From Burkholderiales bacterium (lineage in GTDB: Bacteria; Pseudomonadota; Gammaproteobacteria; Burkholderiales; Casimicrobiaceae): DNA of 38,966 bases. The notes under the pieces were generated by a model. That model was not told where the DNA came from, searched no databases, and saw only the letters and a list, made by a program, of their open reading frames with translations. This document shows, piece after piece, positions 17,369 to 26,085 of the stretch. Position 1 is the stretch's first letter. Each line of letters begins with the position of its first letter. The translations under genes were made by a program, and so were the position numbers. Location: assembly GCA_020845855.1 (NCBI GenBank), contig JADLEZ010000132.1, positions 1-38,966 of the forward strand, given 5' to 3'.

Positions 17369-19039
17369 TCAGATCACTAGCGCGCGCCGCTTCATGAGCG
17401 CGACGAGGCCGTTGAAGGCGAGCAGCGCGGCGCCGACCACGACCATGATGCACACGGAGAACGCGGCTGCCTGGTTGTGGCTGCCCGAGTCGTCGAGCAG
17501 TAGCACGGAGACGGCGGCGACCTGCGTCTGCGGGGTCACGATGAAGATGAGCGCGGACAGCGTGACCATGCTGCGCACGAAGAAGAAGACGCCGATGCTC
17601 GCGATCGCGGGCGCGACGATCGGCAGGGTCACCGCGCGCAGCGTGCGCAGGAAGCTGCCGCCCAGCGACGTCGAGGCCTCGTCGAACACCCGGCTTACCT
17701 GGTTAAGGCCGGTGGCCGCGATGAGGTAGCCCTGCGCGTGATAGTGGTAGACGTTGCACACTGCGAGGATCACGAGCGTGCCGTACAGGATTTCGAGCGG
17801 GTTGCGCGGATCGTTGAACACCAGCACGTAGCCTAAGCCCAGCACCATCCCCGGCACGGCCGCGGGCAGGATCGACAGGAAGTACAGCGCGCGCGCGGCG
17901 CCGCCGCCCAGCCTGCGGGCGAGCACCGCGGCCGTCACGGTGACCAGCACGCCCAAGACCGCGGCGATCAGCGACACCCACACACTTGTCCACAGCGGCG
18001 CGATGCCCTGCTGCACGTCGAAGCGGTAGTGGCGAAGGCTCAGGTGCATGTTGTACGGCCAGAGTGTCACGAAGCTAGCCACGAACACGACGCCGATCAC
18101 GATCGCGATCGCGCCGCACAGAATCGCCGCGTAGGCGAACGCGACGCCGTCGCGCCCGCGTCGCCGATCGAGCACCAGCGGCTGCGCCTGCGCGGTGACG
18201 GTGGCGTGGCTCGTGCGCATCACCCACTTCTCGAGCACGACGGCGAGCGCTGCCGGCAGCAGCAGCACGACGCCGATCACGGCACCCATGGTCAGGTTGG
18301 CCTGTCCGGAGACCTGGTTGTAGATCTCGGTGGCGAGCACACTGAAGTCGCCGCCGATCACCACCGGGTTGCCGAAGTCGGTGATGACGATGGTGAACAC
18401 GACGAAGCCCGCCGACAGCAGGCCGTACTTGGTCGCCGGCAGCGTGATCGTGCGGAAGATGCGGCCGCTGGTGGCGCCGAGCATGCGCGCGGACTCGTAC
18501 AGGCGCGCGTCGGCGGCCGCGAGCGCCGCGGACAGGATGAGGTACGCGTGCGGCAGGCTGTACAGGACGTCGGCGATCACGATGCCCCAGAAGCCGTACG
18601 GGTCGATGCCCAAGTCGAACGTGCGGTTGAGCACACCGTTGCGGCCGAACAGGAACAGGATGCCCAGCGCCTGCACCAGCGACGGGGCGAACAGCGGCAG
18701 CAGCACGAGGATGGCGAACACGGGCTTGCCCGGCATGCGCGTGCGCTGCATCGCGTACGCGAGCCCGTAGGCGAGGACGAGGGTGATCGCGGTCGTGGTC
18801 AGCGACACCGCGAAGCTGTTGCCGACCACCCGCGCGAACTTGGGGCTTGCGAAGGAGCGCGCATAGTTGGCGAAGCCGAAGCCGTCGGGGGTGGCGAAGC
18901 TCGTGCGCAGGATCGCGAACAGGGGAGCGAGCACGAACGCCGCGAGCAGCAGCACGACCAGCGCCACCGCGACGGCGACGACGATCCGGTCGCGGTCGGG
19001 AATGTCGCGCGTGACCGCCGCCGGGACCGCCATGCTCAT
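17369..19039 (-). CDS. Fused permease of a 2-aminoethylphosphonate-type ABC transporter
   Basis: A 556-aa inner-membrane protein with two binding-protein-dependent permease domains in one chain and about 12 membrane segments. The EAA-like loops are [22 protein letters not shown] in the first half and [23 protein letters not shown] in the second. This two-domain form is found in the iron (FbpB-like) and the putative 2-aminoethylphosphonate (PhnU2-type) permeases; the neighbouring binding protein favours the latter. Its ATG (19039) overlaps the ATPase stop by 4 bp (ATGA), so the two are translationally coupled. The antitoxin remnant lies just downstream. Confidence 0.9.
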   Translation of the reverse strand: MSMAVPAAVTRDIPDRDRIVVAVAVALVVLLLAAFVLAPLFAILRTSFATPDGFGFANYARSFASPKFARVVGNSFAVSLTTTAITLVLAYGLAYAMQRTRMPGKPVFAILVLLPLFAPSLVQALGILFLFGRNGVLNRTFDLGIDPYGFWGIVIADVLYSLPHAYLILSAALAAADARLYESARMLGATSGRIFRTITLPATKYGLLSAGFVVFTIVITDFGNPVVIGGDFSVLATEIYNQVSGQANLTMGAVIGVVLLLPAALAVVLEKWVMRTSHATVTAQAQPLVLDRRRGRDGVAFAYAAILCGAIAIVIGVVFVASFVTLWPYNMHLSLRHYRFDVQQGIAPLWTSVWVSLIAAVLGVLVTVTAAVLARRLGGGAARALYFLSILPAAVPGMVLGLGYVLVFNDPRNPLEILYGTLVILAVCNVYHYHAQGYLIAATGLNQVSRVFDEASTSLGGSFLRTLRAVTLPIVAPAIASIGVFFFVRSMVTLSALIFIVTPQTQVAAVSVLLLDDSGSHNQAAAFSVCIMVVVGAALLAFNGLVALMKRRALVI

Positions 19040-20031
19040 TCGGGGAGGCGGTGCAGCGCCTGGTCGGGAATGCGCACCGCGACGCGGCCGCCGGGTGCGA
19101 GATCGATGCGCTTGCCGCGCAGCTCGACCAGCAGGCGATCCTCGGCGATGCGCAGCGTCACCCGCGTACAGCTGCCGAGGAACACGCACTTCTCGATGTC
19201 CGCAACCGGCATGCCGTTCGCCGGCGTGCCCGTCGGCTCGATCTCGACGTCCTCCGGACGCACGCCGAGGAAGCTGCCCGCCGCGCGAGCGGCCGCGGGC
19301 GCGAACGCGGCGGTGACCTTGTTCATGCGCCCGAGGAAGCCGGCCACGAACGGGTCGTCGGGGCGGGCGTAGAGGTCGGCGCCGCTGCCGACCTGCGCCA
19401 CCTTGCCGGCGTTCATCACCACGATGCGGTCGGCAACCTCCATCGCCTCGTGCTGGTCGTGGGTGACCATGATGGTGGTGATCGACAGCCGGCTTTGCAG
19501 GTCCTTCACCTCCCCGCGTAGATCCTCGCGCACCTTGGCGTCGAGCGCGGACAGCGGCTCGTCGAGCAGCAGCACCACCGGCTTGGCCGCGAGCGCGCGC
19601 GCGAGCGCGATGCGCTGCTGCTGGCCGCCCGAGAGCTGGTGGGGGTACTTGTGCGCCTGGTCGGCGAGGTCCACGAGGTCGAGCATCTCGCGCACCCGGC
19701 CCGCGATCGCCGCGCGCTCCCAGGCGCGGCACTCGAGCCCGTAGGCGACGTTGCGCGCGACCGTCATGTTGGGAAACAGCGAGTACGACTGGAATACGAT
19801 GCCGAAGTTGCGCGAGCGCGCCGACACCCCCGCGAGCTCCCGGCCGGTGAGCAGGATGGCGCCGGCGTCCGGCGCCTCCAGCCCCGCGATTACCCGCAAC
19901 AGCGTGGTCTTGCCGCAGCCCGAGGGACCGAGGAAGCACACGAACTCGCCCTCGGCGATGTCGAGGCTCACGTCATCGAGCGCGGTCACCGCGCCGAAGC
20001 GCTTGACCACGTTGCGCAGGGTCAGGAACAT
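19036..20031 (-). CDS. ATPase of a 2-aminoethylphosphonate-type ABC transporter
   Basis: A 331-aa cytoplasmic ABC ATPase that powers the adjacent permease. Walker A is GPSGCGKTT (K41), the signature is LSGGQQQR, Walker B is [11 protein letters not shown], and the H-loop is in [11 protein letters not shown]-terminal TOBE-like domain ([12 protein letters not shown]) places it in the CUT1/Fbp/phosphonate importer group. I start at the ATG 20031 ([13 protein letters not shown]), since the earlier in-frame residues are arginine-rich intergenic translation. A 277-bp gap holding a strong hairpin separates it from the binding-protein gene. Confidence 0.92.
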   Translation of the reverse strand: MFLTLRNVVKRFGAVTALDDVSLDIAEGEFVCFLGPSGCGKTTLLRVIAGLEAPDAGAILLTGRELAGVSARSRNFGIVFQSYSLFPNMTVARNVAYGLECRAWERAAIAGRVREMLDLVDLADQAHKYPHQLSGGQQQRIALARALAAKPVVLLLDEPLSALDAKVREDLRGEVKDLQSRLSITTIMVTHDQHEAMEVADRIVVMNAGKVAQVGSGADLYARPDDPFVAGFLGRMNKVTAAFAPAAARAAGSFLGVRPEDVEIEPTGTPANGMPVADIEKCVFLGSCTRVTLRIAEDRLLVELRGKRIDLAPGGRVAVRIPDQALHRLPE

Positions 20032-20256
20032 GGGAGTGAGCGCGGGGGCCGAGCGCAGCGAGGGAGGCGCGACACGCCTGAGCGAGCGGACCGAAGGCCA
20101 GGCGCGCAGTGCGCGTCCGCGAGCGATGGCGGTGGCCGACACGCGGACGTGACACCCACCACCGAACGCTCGGAGGCAGCGTGCGTCCCCGCGCGACCGA
20201 CGCGAGGCGACACTCCGACGGCGCGGGAATCGAGATGTTCCAAGGAGCCGAGGCTC

Positions 20257-20288
20257 CGGAACGGCGCGCGCCCGCGCGCGCCGTTCCG
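20257..20288 (-). promoter_or_regulatory. Strong intercistronic hairpin downstream of the binding-protein gene
   Basis: A perfect 14-bp stem with the loop CCCG has the arm CGGAACGGCGCGCG. A second small hairpin, GGAGCC-GA-GGCTCC, touches it at 20244-20257. It lies about 20 bp past the binding-protein stop and lacks a T-run, so it is a better candidate for a 3' mRNA stabiliser or partial terminator that raises binding-protein over ATPase and permease levels than for a full intrinsic terminator. Confidence 0.6.
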
Positions 20289-20308
20289 CCGCGAGGTCGA
20301 ATCGCGGG

Positions 20309-21319
20309 TCAGCGCTCGATCTTCTGCTTCCACTCGGCGATGATGCGGTCCTTGTTCTTGGACGAGCTCGCGAAGTCCATCTTCCACAGCACCGTCGACA
20401 CGTCCGCCGGCAGCCCGGCCTTGAGCACCGCCTCGGTGGCCTTCGAGCCCGGGACCGCCGACATCTCGGCCCGCTCGCCGTACAGCTTGGCGGCGTCCTG
20501 GGTGAGCAGCCAGTCGAGGAACTGCTTCGAGTCCTCCTTGTTCTTCGACGTCTTCATAAGCAGGCTCACCTCGGTCTCGTAGCCCGCGCCTTCCTTCGGG
20601 ATCACGAGCGTGATCGGATAGCCTTCCATGATCTGCTTCACGCCGGAGAACGCGAACGACAGGCCGATGGCGTACTCGCCGGTGGCGGCCGCGCGGCAGG
20701 GACGCGAGCCCGACTTGATGTACTGCGCGATGTTCTTGTCGAGCTCCTTCAGGTAATTCCACCCCTTCTCCTCGCCCATCATCTGCAGGATGCTCACCAC
20801 CTGCGCGTAGCCGGTGCCCGAGCTCGCCGCGTTGGGCATGACGATCTGGCCCTTGTACACGGGGTTGGTGAGGTCTGCCCACGACGTGGGCATCGGCAGG
20901 CCCTTTTTCTTCAGGACCTCGTTGTTGACGCAGAATCCCGCGAAGTAGCCGGTGGTCGCGAACCAGCGGCCGTCCGGGTCCTTGAACTGCGGGTTGATCC
21001 GGTCGAACCCCGCGGGCTTGTAGGCCTCCGCCATCTCGAGGATGCGCGGGTCGACCATCTGCGTCACGGCAACCCCCCAGATCACGTCGTGGCGCGGGTT
21101 CGCCTTCTCGGTGAGGATGCGCGCCATCAGGTCGCCGGTGGACAGCCGCAGGATGTTGACCTTGACGTTCGGCTTCGCCTTGTTGAACGCCTGGAGGTAG
21201 ACCTTGACGTCATCCTCCTCCAATGCGGTGTAGGCGGTGATCTCGCCCGCGCGCGCGGCGAGTGCGAACAGCGCGAGCAGCAGCGCGACGACGGGGAAAG
21301 CGATGAAGCGGCGGACCAT
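20309..21319 (-). CDS. Periplasmic binding protein, 2-aminoethylphosphonate type
   Basis: A 336-aa exported binding protein with a signal peptide [19 protein letters not shown] cut after about residue 24 (AARA-GE). Motifs include [15 protein letters not shown] at the mature start, [43 protein letters not shown] and [20 protein letters not shown]. These match the family annotated as putative 2-aminoethylphosphonate binding protein (PhnS2-type), which is related to Fe(III)-binding proteins. GGAG precedes the ATG. It heads the ATPase and permease genes. No phosphonate-degrading gene is in the window, so the ligand is inferred from family only. Confidence 0.9.
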   Translation of the reverse strand: MVRRFIAFPVVALLLALFALAARAGEITAYTALEEDDVKVYLQAFNKAKPNVKVNILRLSTGDLMARILTEKANPRHDVIWGVAVTQMVDPRILEMAEAYKPAGFDRINPQFKDPDGRWFATTGYFAGFCVNNEVLKKKGLPMPTSWADLTNPVYKGQIVMPNAASSGTGYAQVVSILQMMGEEKGWNYLKELDKNIAQYIKSGSRPCRAAATGEYAIGLSFAFSGVKQIMEGYPITLVIPKEGAGYETEVSLLMKTSKNKEDSKQFLDWLLTQDAAKLYGERAEMSAVPGSKATEAVLKAGLPADVSTVLWKMDFASSSKNKDRIIAEWKQKIER

Positions 21320-21419
21320 GGCTTCTCCTTTCAGTGCCGGTCGGACGGCGAAAACGCGTGCGGACGATAGCACGCGGGTATGGCAGCGACAATGCCGGCG
21401 TCGTACTCCCAAAGCGCCC

Positions 21420-22196
21420 TTACGTGGCGACGACGACGCGGGTGCCGGCGCGTCGCAGCGCCGCGGCGAGCGGCTTTTCGGGGCGCGCCTCGCTCACGAG
21501 GTCGTCGATGTCGGACCACGCGCACACTTTCTCGAACTGCGCCACACCGTACTTCGAGCTGTCGGCGACGAGCAGCGTACGCCCGGCGCGCCCGATCATC
21601 GCGCGCTTGACCGCGCAACTGGCGGAGTCCGCGTCCATCACCCCATCCTCGGTCATGCCGCCGGCGCCGATGAAGGTCTTGTCGGCGCGGAACCCGCGCA
21701 GGAACGCAAGCGTGTCGGCGCCGTACACGCCGCCCTCGCGCAGCACGTACTCGCCCGGACACAGCAGTACCCGGCACTGCGTGCTCGCCCCCAGTGCGCG
21801 CGCGACCAGCAGGCAGTTGGTGAGCACGGTCAGGGGAAGTCCGCGCGCGGCCAGTGCATGCGCGAACAGCGTGGTCGTGGAGCCGCAGTCGATCATGAGC
21901 GCGTCGCCTGCCTCGACCAGCGCGGCGGCGGCGGCGCCCACGCGCGCGCGCTCGGCCGCGTGCTCGCGCCCGCGCTCGCCGATGCCCGGCTCCTCGGTGA
22001 GCGAGCGGCTCGCGCCGCCACCGTAGGTGCGGTTGAGCGCGCCGGCCTGCGCGAGGTCGTCCAAGTCCCGGCGCGCGGTCTCGGCGGTGACGTCGAAAAG
22101 ATCGGCGAGGGCGGCGATGCGCACCGTCCCTTCGCGCTGCACCAGCGCGACGATCTGCGCCTGCCGCTGCTGCTGGGTGAGCCGCCGGGCCGTCAT
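21420..22196 (-). CDS. DeoR/GlpR family transcriptional regulator
   Basis: A 258-aa regulator with an N-terminal DeoR winged helix (RQAQIVALVQREGTVRIAALADLFDVTAETARRDL). The C-terminal sensor domain is of the phosphosugar-binding type (ALMIDCGSTTTLFAHAL, LTNCLLVARAL, RADKTFIGAGGMTEDGVMDADSA). DeoR proteins usually repress a neighbouring sugar or phospho-compound gene set until an effector binds. It sits between the TIM-barrel gene (19 bp downstream of its stop) and the binding-protein gene (100 bp further), so it probably controls this cluster. Confidence 0.9.
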   Translation of the reverse strand: MTARRLTQQQRQAQIVALVQREGTVRIAALADLFDVTAETARRDLDDLAQAGALNRTYGGGASRSLTEEPGIGERGREHAAERARVGAAAAALVEAGDALMIDCGSTTTLFAHALAARGLPLTVLTNCLLVARALGASTQCRVLLCPGEYVLREGGVYGADTLAFLRGFRADKTFIGAGGMTEDGVMDADSASCAVKRAMIGRAGRTLLVADSSKYGVAQFEKVCAWSDIDDLVSEARPEKPLAAALRRAGTRVVVAT

Positions 22197-22215
22197 TGCG
22201 AGCGGCCGATCCCGC

Positions 22216-22911
22216 TCACGCCGCGAGCCGCCCCGCTCGGTCGCACGCGGCGAGGATGTCGCGCACCTGCGAGCGCAGCGAGCCCTTGGCGGGCGAGAAC
22301 GTCCCTTCGAACACCGCCGAGCCGATGGTGAACGCGTCGGCGCCGGCGCGCGCGAGTGCGGCGATCTGCGCCTCGCAGCTCACGCTGCCGGCGACGATCA
22401 GCCGCCGCCCTGGCAGCGCGGCGCGGGCGGCGCGTACGAGGTCGAGCGGGTCGGCTTGCGTCGCGCGATAGGCGAGCAGGTCGACCCCGCCGCAGCCGGT
22501 CGCGGCAGCCGCCGCGCAGTGCTCGGCGACGAGGGCGGGCGAACCTTCGAGCTTGGTGGGATGGCCGACCGGCCGACCGGGAAACGGGTAATAGTTGCCG
22601 AGATCGCCCAGGATCCGCCGGGCCGCATCGAGGTCGGTGCCGCCCAGCACGCAATCGACGCCGAGCCGGCGGCCGGTGGCGAGCGAGCGGGCGATCGACT
22701 CGGCGGAGGTGCTCACCACTTCGAGGTAGGTGGTGCCGCCGCGGTGGGCGATGGCGGCCACGAGGTCGCGCATGACGGGCTCGGGCACGCCGACGTCCTT
22801 GAACCCGACGTGGGTGACACCAAGGTCGCACACCGCGTCGGCGATCTCCGCCGCGTCCTCGACCGTGCGGTCGTGGCGGGTGAGCATGAAGATGAAGTCC
22901 ACGGCCGCCAT
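22216..22911 (-). CDS. TIM-barrel protein of uncertain function, HisA/epimerase-like
   Basis: A 231-aa protein with a repeating strand-helix pattern of a beta/alpha barrel: DFIFMLTRHDRTVEDAAEI, VTHVGFKDVG, TTYLEVVS, VDCVLGGTDLD, GGVDLLAYRA, RRLIVAGSV and ADAFTIGSAVFEG. The last two strands (IVAGSV and TIGSAVF) look like the phosphate-binding loops of HisA-type and ribulose-phosphate-epimerase-type enzymes. It heads the minus-strand set with deoR and the phosphonate-type transporter, so it may process the imported compound or a phosphorylated derivative. No close family can be named from sequence alone. Confidence 0.75.
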   Translation of the reverse strand: MAAVDFIFMLTRHDRTVEDAAEIADAVCDLGVTHVGFKDVGVPEPVMRDLVAAIAHRGGTTYLEVVSTSAESIARSLATGRRLGVDCVLGGTDLDAARRILGDLGNYYPFPGRPVGHPTKLEGSPALVAEHCAAAAATGCGGVDLLAYRATQADPLDLVRAARAALPGRRLIVAGSVSCEAQIAALARAGADAFTIGSAVFEGTFSPAKGSLRSQVRDILAACDRAGRLAA

Positions 22912-23130
22912 GTTGGACTACCTACATGTGGTTTGGCAATCCCAACATCAATCGATCACGGCACGAGCCGCTGGCCCGCGGCCGCTTGCGCGGCGGGCGC
23001 CCGACGGGCCGCCCGAGGCCGACCGCTAGTGAGGCAACGCCCGGCGCAGGTCCTCGCACCCGCGCCGGGCTTCTCCCCTCCACCGGGGCCTTTGGCGGTG
23101 CCGCCGCCGGGCCCTCTCCGTGCTTGCAGG

Positions 23131-23198
23131 TCGATGCAAAAGGCGTCCGAGCGGTCCTAAGGATGGCGAGGAAGCTTAAGTTGCGCCTTTTGCATCGA
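23131..23198. repeat. 15-bp perfect inverted repeat with a 38-nt spacer
   Basis: TCGATGCAAAAGGCG at 23131-23145 is exactly reverse-complementary to CGCCTTTTGCATCGA at 23184-23198. It is AT-richer than its surroundings. It could be a regulatory stem-loop or the ends of a miniature element. No matching copy was noticed elsewhere in the window. Confidence 0.75.
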
Positions 23199-23212
23199 GG
23201 TTGATTTCAGGC

Positions 23213-23243
23213 GGTCGCCCTAGGGGCGGCCCGTCGGGCGACC
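23213..23243 (+). repeat. Diverged copy of the conserved-loop palindromic repeat
   Basis: Stem GGTCGCCC (23213-23220) pairs with GGGCGACC (23236-23243). The 15-nt loop TAGGGGCGGCCCGTC matches 12 of 15 positions of the loop in the copies at 1-127 and 8974-8988. The upstream C-run/G-run hairpin is missing here. Confidence 0.7.
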
Positions 23244-23329
23244 ACCGGAAACAGCACCAAACACCGCGCGTGGTGCGCACACCGTCGCCTTCGATCGCGT
23301 TCTGCATCATCTTCCAGGGCGGTTCGCGC

Positions 23330-24835
23330 TCAGGTCGCTTCCTGGAACGCCACCTCGCGCGTCCTCCGGATGTTGGGCAGCGCGATCACCAGCACGAGCA
23401 GCACGGCCGCGGCCAGCATCGCGAGCGACAGCGGCCTGGTCACGAAAACCGAAGGGTCGCCGCGCGACAGGAGCAGCGCGCGCCGCAGGTTCTCTTCCAT
23501 CATCGGGCCCAGCACGAAGCCCAACAAGAGCGGCGCCGGCTCGCAGCCGAGCTTCACGAACAGCACGCCCAGAAAGCCGAAGAACGCCGTCATGACCACG
23601 TCGAAGCCGGTGTTGTTGACCGTGTACACGCCGATGGCGCAGAACAGCAGGATGGCCGGATACAGCATGCGGTAGGGCACCTTGAGGAGCTTCACCCACA
23701 TGCCGATCAGCGGCAGGTTGAGCACGACCAGCATCAGGTTGCCCACCCACATCGACGTGATGAGCCCCCAGAACAGCTTCGGGTTGGACGTCATCACCTG
23801 CGGTCCGGGCTGGATGTTGTGGATGGTCATCGCGCCGACCATCATCGCCATCACCGCGTTCTCGGGGATGCCGAGTGTCAGCAGCGGGATGAACGACGCC
23901 TGCGCCCCCGCGTTGTTGGCCGACTCGGGACCCGCCACGCCCGCGATGGCCCCCTTGCCGAACTGCGACGGGTCCTTGGCGATCTTCTTTTCCAGCGTGT
24001 AAGAAGCGAAGGAGGACAGCATGGCCCCGCCCCCGGGGAGGATGCCGAGGACGGAGCCCACGCCCGTGCCGCGCAATGCGGCGGGCCAGGCAGCGCGAAA
24101 CTGCTCCTTCGTCAACCAGAGGCCCTTCACCTTGTTGGTGACGAGCTCGCGTTTTTCGGTGGATTCGAGGTTGGTGATGATCTCGGCGAAGCCGAACAGG
24201 CCCATCGCCACTCCAACCACGCCGATGCCGTCGGAGAGCTCCGGGATGCCGAACGCGAAGCGCTGCGCGCCGGAGTTGACGTCGGTGCCGACGATGCCGA
24301 GCAGGAGGCCGGTGACGATCATCGCGATGGCCTTGACCAGCGAGCCGCTCGCGAGCACCACCGCCCCGATGAGACCGAGCGTCATCAGCGAGAAATACTC
24401 CGCCGGCCCGAACTTGAGCGCGAATTCGGACAACGGGATCGCCACACCGGCGACCAGCATGGTGGCCACGGTGCCGGCGAAGAACGATCCCAACGCCGCG
24501 GTGGCCAGCGCCGCCCCGGCCTGGCCGCGGCGCGCCATCTGGTGGCCGTCGAGGCAGGTCACCACCGACGACGACTCGCCCGGCATGTTGAGCAGCACCG
24601 CGGTGGTCGAGCCGCCGTACTGCGCGCCGTAGTAGATGCCGGCGAGCATGATGAGCGCCGACACCGGCTGCAGCGCGTAGGTCGTCGGCAGCAGCATCGC
24701 GATGGTCGCGACCGGGCCGATGCCGGGCAGCACGCCGATCAGCGTACCGAGCAGGACGCCGACCAGCGCGTGCAGGAGGTTGATCGGCGTCATCGCCACC
24801 GAAAAACCCAGCGCGAGATGGTTCAGGAGCTCCAT
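23330..24835 (-). CDS. tctA: TctA, large membrane subunit of a tripartite tricarboxylate transporter
   Basis: A 501-aa inner-membrane protein with about 11-12 membrane segments, one of the two permease subunits of TTT uptake systems. Family motifs are GTLIGVLPGIGPVATIAMLLP near the start, YYGAQYGGSTTAVLLNMPGESSSV and GILPGGGAMLSSF with GPESANNAGAQASFIPLLTLGIPEN later. The ATG 24835 overlaps the tctB stop by one base (TGATG). The periplasmic TctC binding protein that such systems need is not in the window; orphan TctC-type proteins encoded elsewhere often serve this role. Confidence 0.95.
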   Translation of the reverse strand: MELLNHLALGFSVAMTPINLLHALVGVLLGTLIGVLPGIGPVATIAMLLPTTYALQPVSALIMLAGIYYGAQYGGSTTAVLLNMPGESSSVVTCLDGHQMARRGQAGAALATAALGSFFAGTVATMLVAGVAIPLSEFALKFGPAEYFSLMTLGLIGAVVLASGSLVKAIAMIVTGLLLGIVGTDVNSGAQRFAFGIPELSDGIGVVGVAMGLFGFAEIITNLESTEKRELVTNKVKGLWLTKEQFRAAWPAALRGTGVGSVLGILPGGGAMLSSFASYTLEKKIAKDPSQFGKGAIAGVAGPESANNAGAQASFIPLLTLGIPENAVMAMMVGAMTIHNIQPGPQVMTSNPKLFWGLITSMWVGNLMLVVLNLPLIGMWVKLLKVPYRMLYPAILLFCAIGVYTVNNTGFDVVMTAFFGFLGVLFVKLGCEPAPLLLGFVLGPMMEENLRRALLLSRGDPSVFVTRPLSLAMLAAAVLLVLVIALPNIRRTREVAFQEAT

Positions 24836-25287
24836 CAGTGCAGGAACCCCGGCCAGATCGGCAGTTGCAGACCCAGGCCGACGACGAACACGCTGACCGC
24901 CAGCACCGACAGGAACACGCCGACGGCGACCGATTCCCGCACGCGGAACTCGTGGCTCGCCGCACTCGCCGCCACGATCAGGAGGACGGTCGAGATGGCC
25001 ACACCGAGCTTCGGCACCACCATGCCGAACAGCACGACGCTGCCGAGCACGACCAGCGTCGGGCGCCACTTCCACGCCGGCACGGCCTCGCCGCGGATGC
25101 GCACGCCGCGCAGGGCGATGATCGTGCCGAGGACGATGAGCAGCAAGCCCAAGATGCGCGGGAAGTAGCCCGGCCCCATGCGCGCCGCCGTGCCCAGGGT
25201 GTACCCGGAACCGATGCCGATGGCGCCGATGCCGAGGCCCACGAACAGGAGCCCGGCCCAGAAATCCTTGGGACTGCGGATGAGCAT
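24835..25287 (-). CDS. tctB: TctB, small membrane subunit of a tripartite tricarboxylate transporter
   Basis: A 150-aa protein with four hydrophobic segments. It starts MLIRSPKDFWAGLLFVGLG, the usual TctB opening (SPKDFWAG), then GYTLGTAARMGPGYFP. I use the ATG at 25287; a GTG at 25320 would add 11 residues. It is first of tctBA and divergent from the response regulator gene, with a 126-bp shared promoter region that contains CTTTCAA repeats. Confidence 0.92.
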   Translation of the reverse strand: MLIRSPKDFWAGLLFVGLGIGAIGIGSGYTLGTAARMGPGYFPRILGLLLIVLGTIIALRGVRIRGEAVPAWKWRPTLVVLGSVVLFGMVVPKLGVAISTVLLIVAASAASHEFRVRESVAVGVFLSVLAVSVFVVGLGLQLPIWPGFLH

Positions 25288-25338
25288 GCCGGATGCGAGG
25301 AAAATGGATGTTGCCCGCACGAAGCTTAGGGGCCGGAG

Positions 25339-25399
25339 CTTTCAAATCGCTTTCAATCCGGGCGGCAAGGCGGGCCTTGGCCTGCCATCGGGATTTCAA
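25339..25399. promoter_or_regulatory. Spaced CTTTCAA direct repeats between tctB and the response regulator
   Basis: CTTTCAA occurs at 25339-25345 and again at 25350-25356, exactly 11 bp apart, about one helical turn. A third TTTCAA follows at 25394-25399, close to four turns further. Direct repeats at one-turn spacing are typical of OmpR-family regulator sites, so this is a candidate operator for the adjacent TctD-like regulator over both divergent units. The third copy also forms TTCAA-N6-TTGAA with 25405-25409. Confidence 0.45.
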
Positions 25400-25413
25400 G
25401 GTACATTGAACCG

Positions 25414-26085
25414 ATGCAGATCCGCATCCTGGCGGTCGAGGACGACCCGCACATCGCCCGCCTGCTCGCGCTCGAGCTCGGCCGGTTGGGCTACAGCCTC
25501 GACACGGTCGGCACCGCGGCCGAGGCGGTGGCGCAGCTCAAGGCGCGTGCGCCGAGCCTCCTGCTGCTCGACCTGGGACTGCCCGACCGCGACGGCGCCG
25601 ACGTGCTGCGCGAGTTGCGGGCGGGCGGCGACGCGTTGCCGGTCATCTGCCTCACCGCCCGCGACCAGCCGGTCGAGCGCGTCGGCGGACTGCGGGCGGG
25701 GGCCGACGATTACATCGTGAAGCCCTTCGACATCGCGGAGCTCGACGCGCGCATCCGCGCCGTGCTGCGCCGGTCCGACCGCGGTGCGCCGCAGGAGCTC
25801 GTGCAGGGCACGCTGCGGCTCACCGCCGACGAAGCGCGCGTGACCGGCCGCGACGGCCCGGTGGGCCTGACGCCGCGCGAGCTGCACGTCCTGCGCCGGC
25901 TGCTGAAGAACGCGGGACGGGTGGTGACCAAGGCGCAGCTCACGCAGACGCTCGCGGCGCTCAACGAGGACATCGGCGAGAAGACGGTCGAGGTCTACGT
26001 CCACCGCATCCGCCACAAGATCCAGGGCAACGGCGTGGAGATCGTCACCGTGCGCGGCTTCGGCTACCTGCTGCGCACGCTGTGA
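25414..26085 (+). CDS. tctD: TctD-like OmpR-family response regulator
   Basis: A 223-aa two-component regulator. The receiver domain has the acidic pair E9-D10-D11, phospho-acceptor D53 (LLLLDLGLPDRDG), a T in CLTARD and K in YIVKPFD. A C-terminal winged helix (VGLTPRELHVLRRLLKNAGRVVTKAQL, KTVEVYVHRIRHKI, VRGFGYLL) binds DNA. It overlaps the kinase gene by 4 bp (GTGA). It is divergent from tctBA, so tricarboxylate uptake is the obvious target, although the ABC exporter genes downstream are co-transcribed with it. Confidence 0.93.
   Translation: MQIRILAVEDDPHIARLLALELGRLGYSLDTVGTAAEAVAQLKARAPSLLLLDLGLPDRDGADVLRELRAGGDALPVICLTARDQPVERVGGLRAGADDYIVKPFDIAELDARIRAVLRRSDRGAPQELVQGTLRLTADEARVTGRDGPVGLTPRELHVLRRLLKNAGRVVTKAQLTQTLAALNEDIGEKTVEVYVHRIRHKIQGNGVEIVTVRGFGYLLRTL

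Larger units (their letters stand above)
22912..23329. other. 418-bp intergenic region between tctA and the TIM-barrel gene
   Basis: It holds no convincing gene. It contains a 15-bp inverted repeat (23131-23198), one diverged copy of the palindromic repeat family (23213-23243), and GC-rich stretches rich in CCGG-type runs. It should include the 3' end of the tctBA transcript and the promoter of the TIM-barrel/deoR/transporter set, but no clear -35/-10 pair was recognised. Confidence 0.6.

Noticed and set aside
17101-18000. Search for a toxin gene (VapC/RelE type) next to the antitoxin remnant
   Set aside because: The next gene is the complete transporter permease on one side and the VOC gene on the other; no toxin-like frame was seen.
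20032-20142. In-frame N-terminal extension of the transporter ATPase
   Set aside because: The extra 37 residues are arginine/alanine/serine-rich and unlike ABC ATPases; the family start [13 protein letters not shown] fits the ATG at 20031.
22989-23026. Possible minus-strand copy of the conserved-loop palindrome (CGGGCGGCCCGTC core)
   Set aside because: The core resembles the loop of the 23213-23243 copy, but the flanking arms are not complementary, so it is not counted as a family member.
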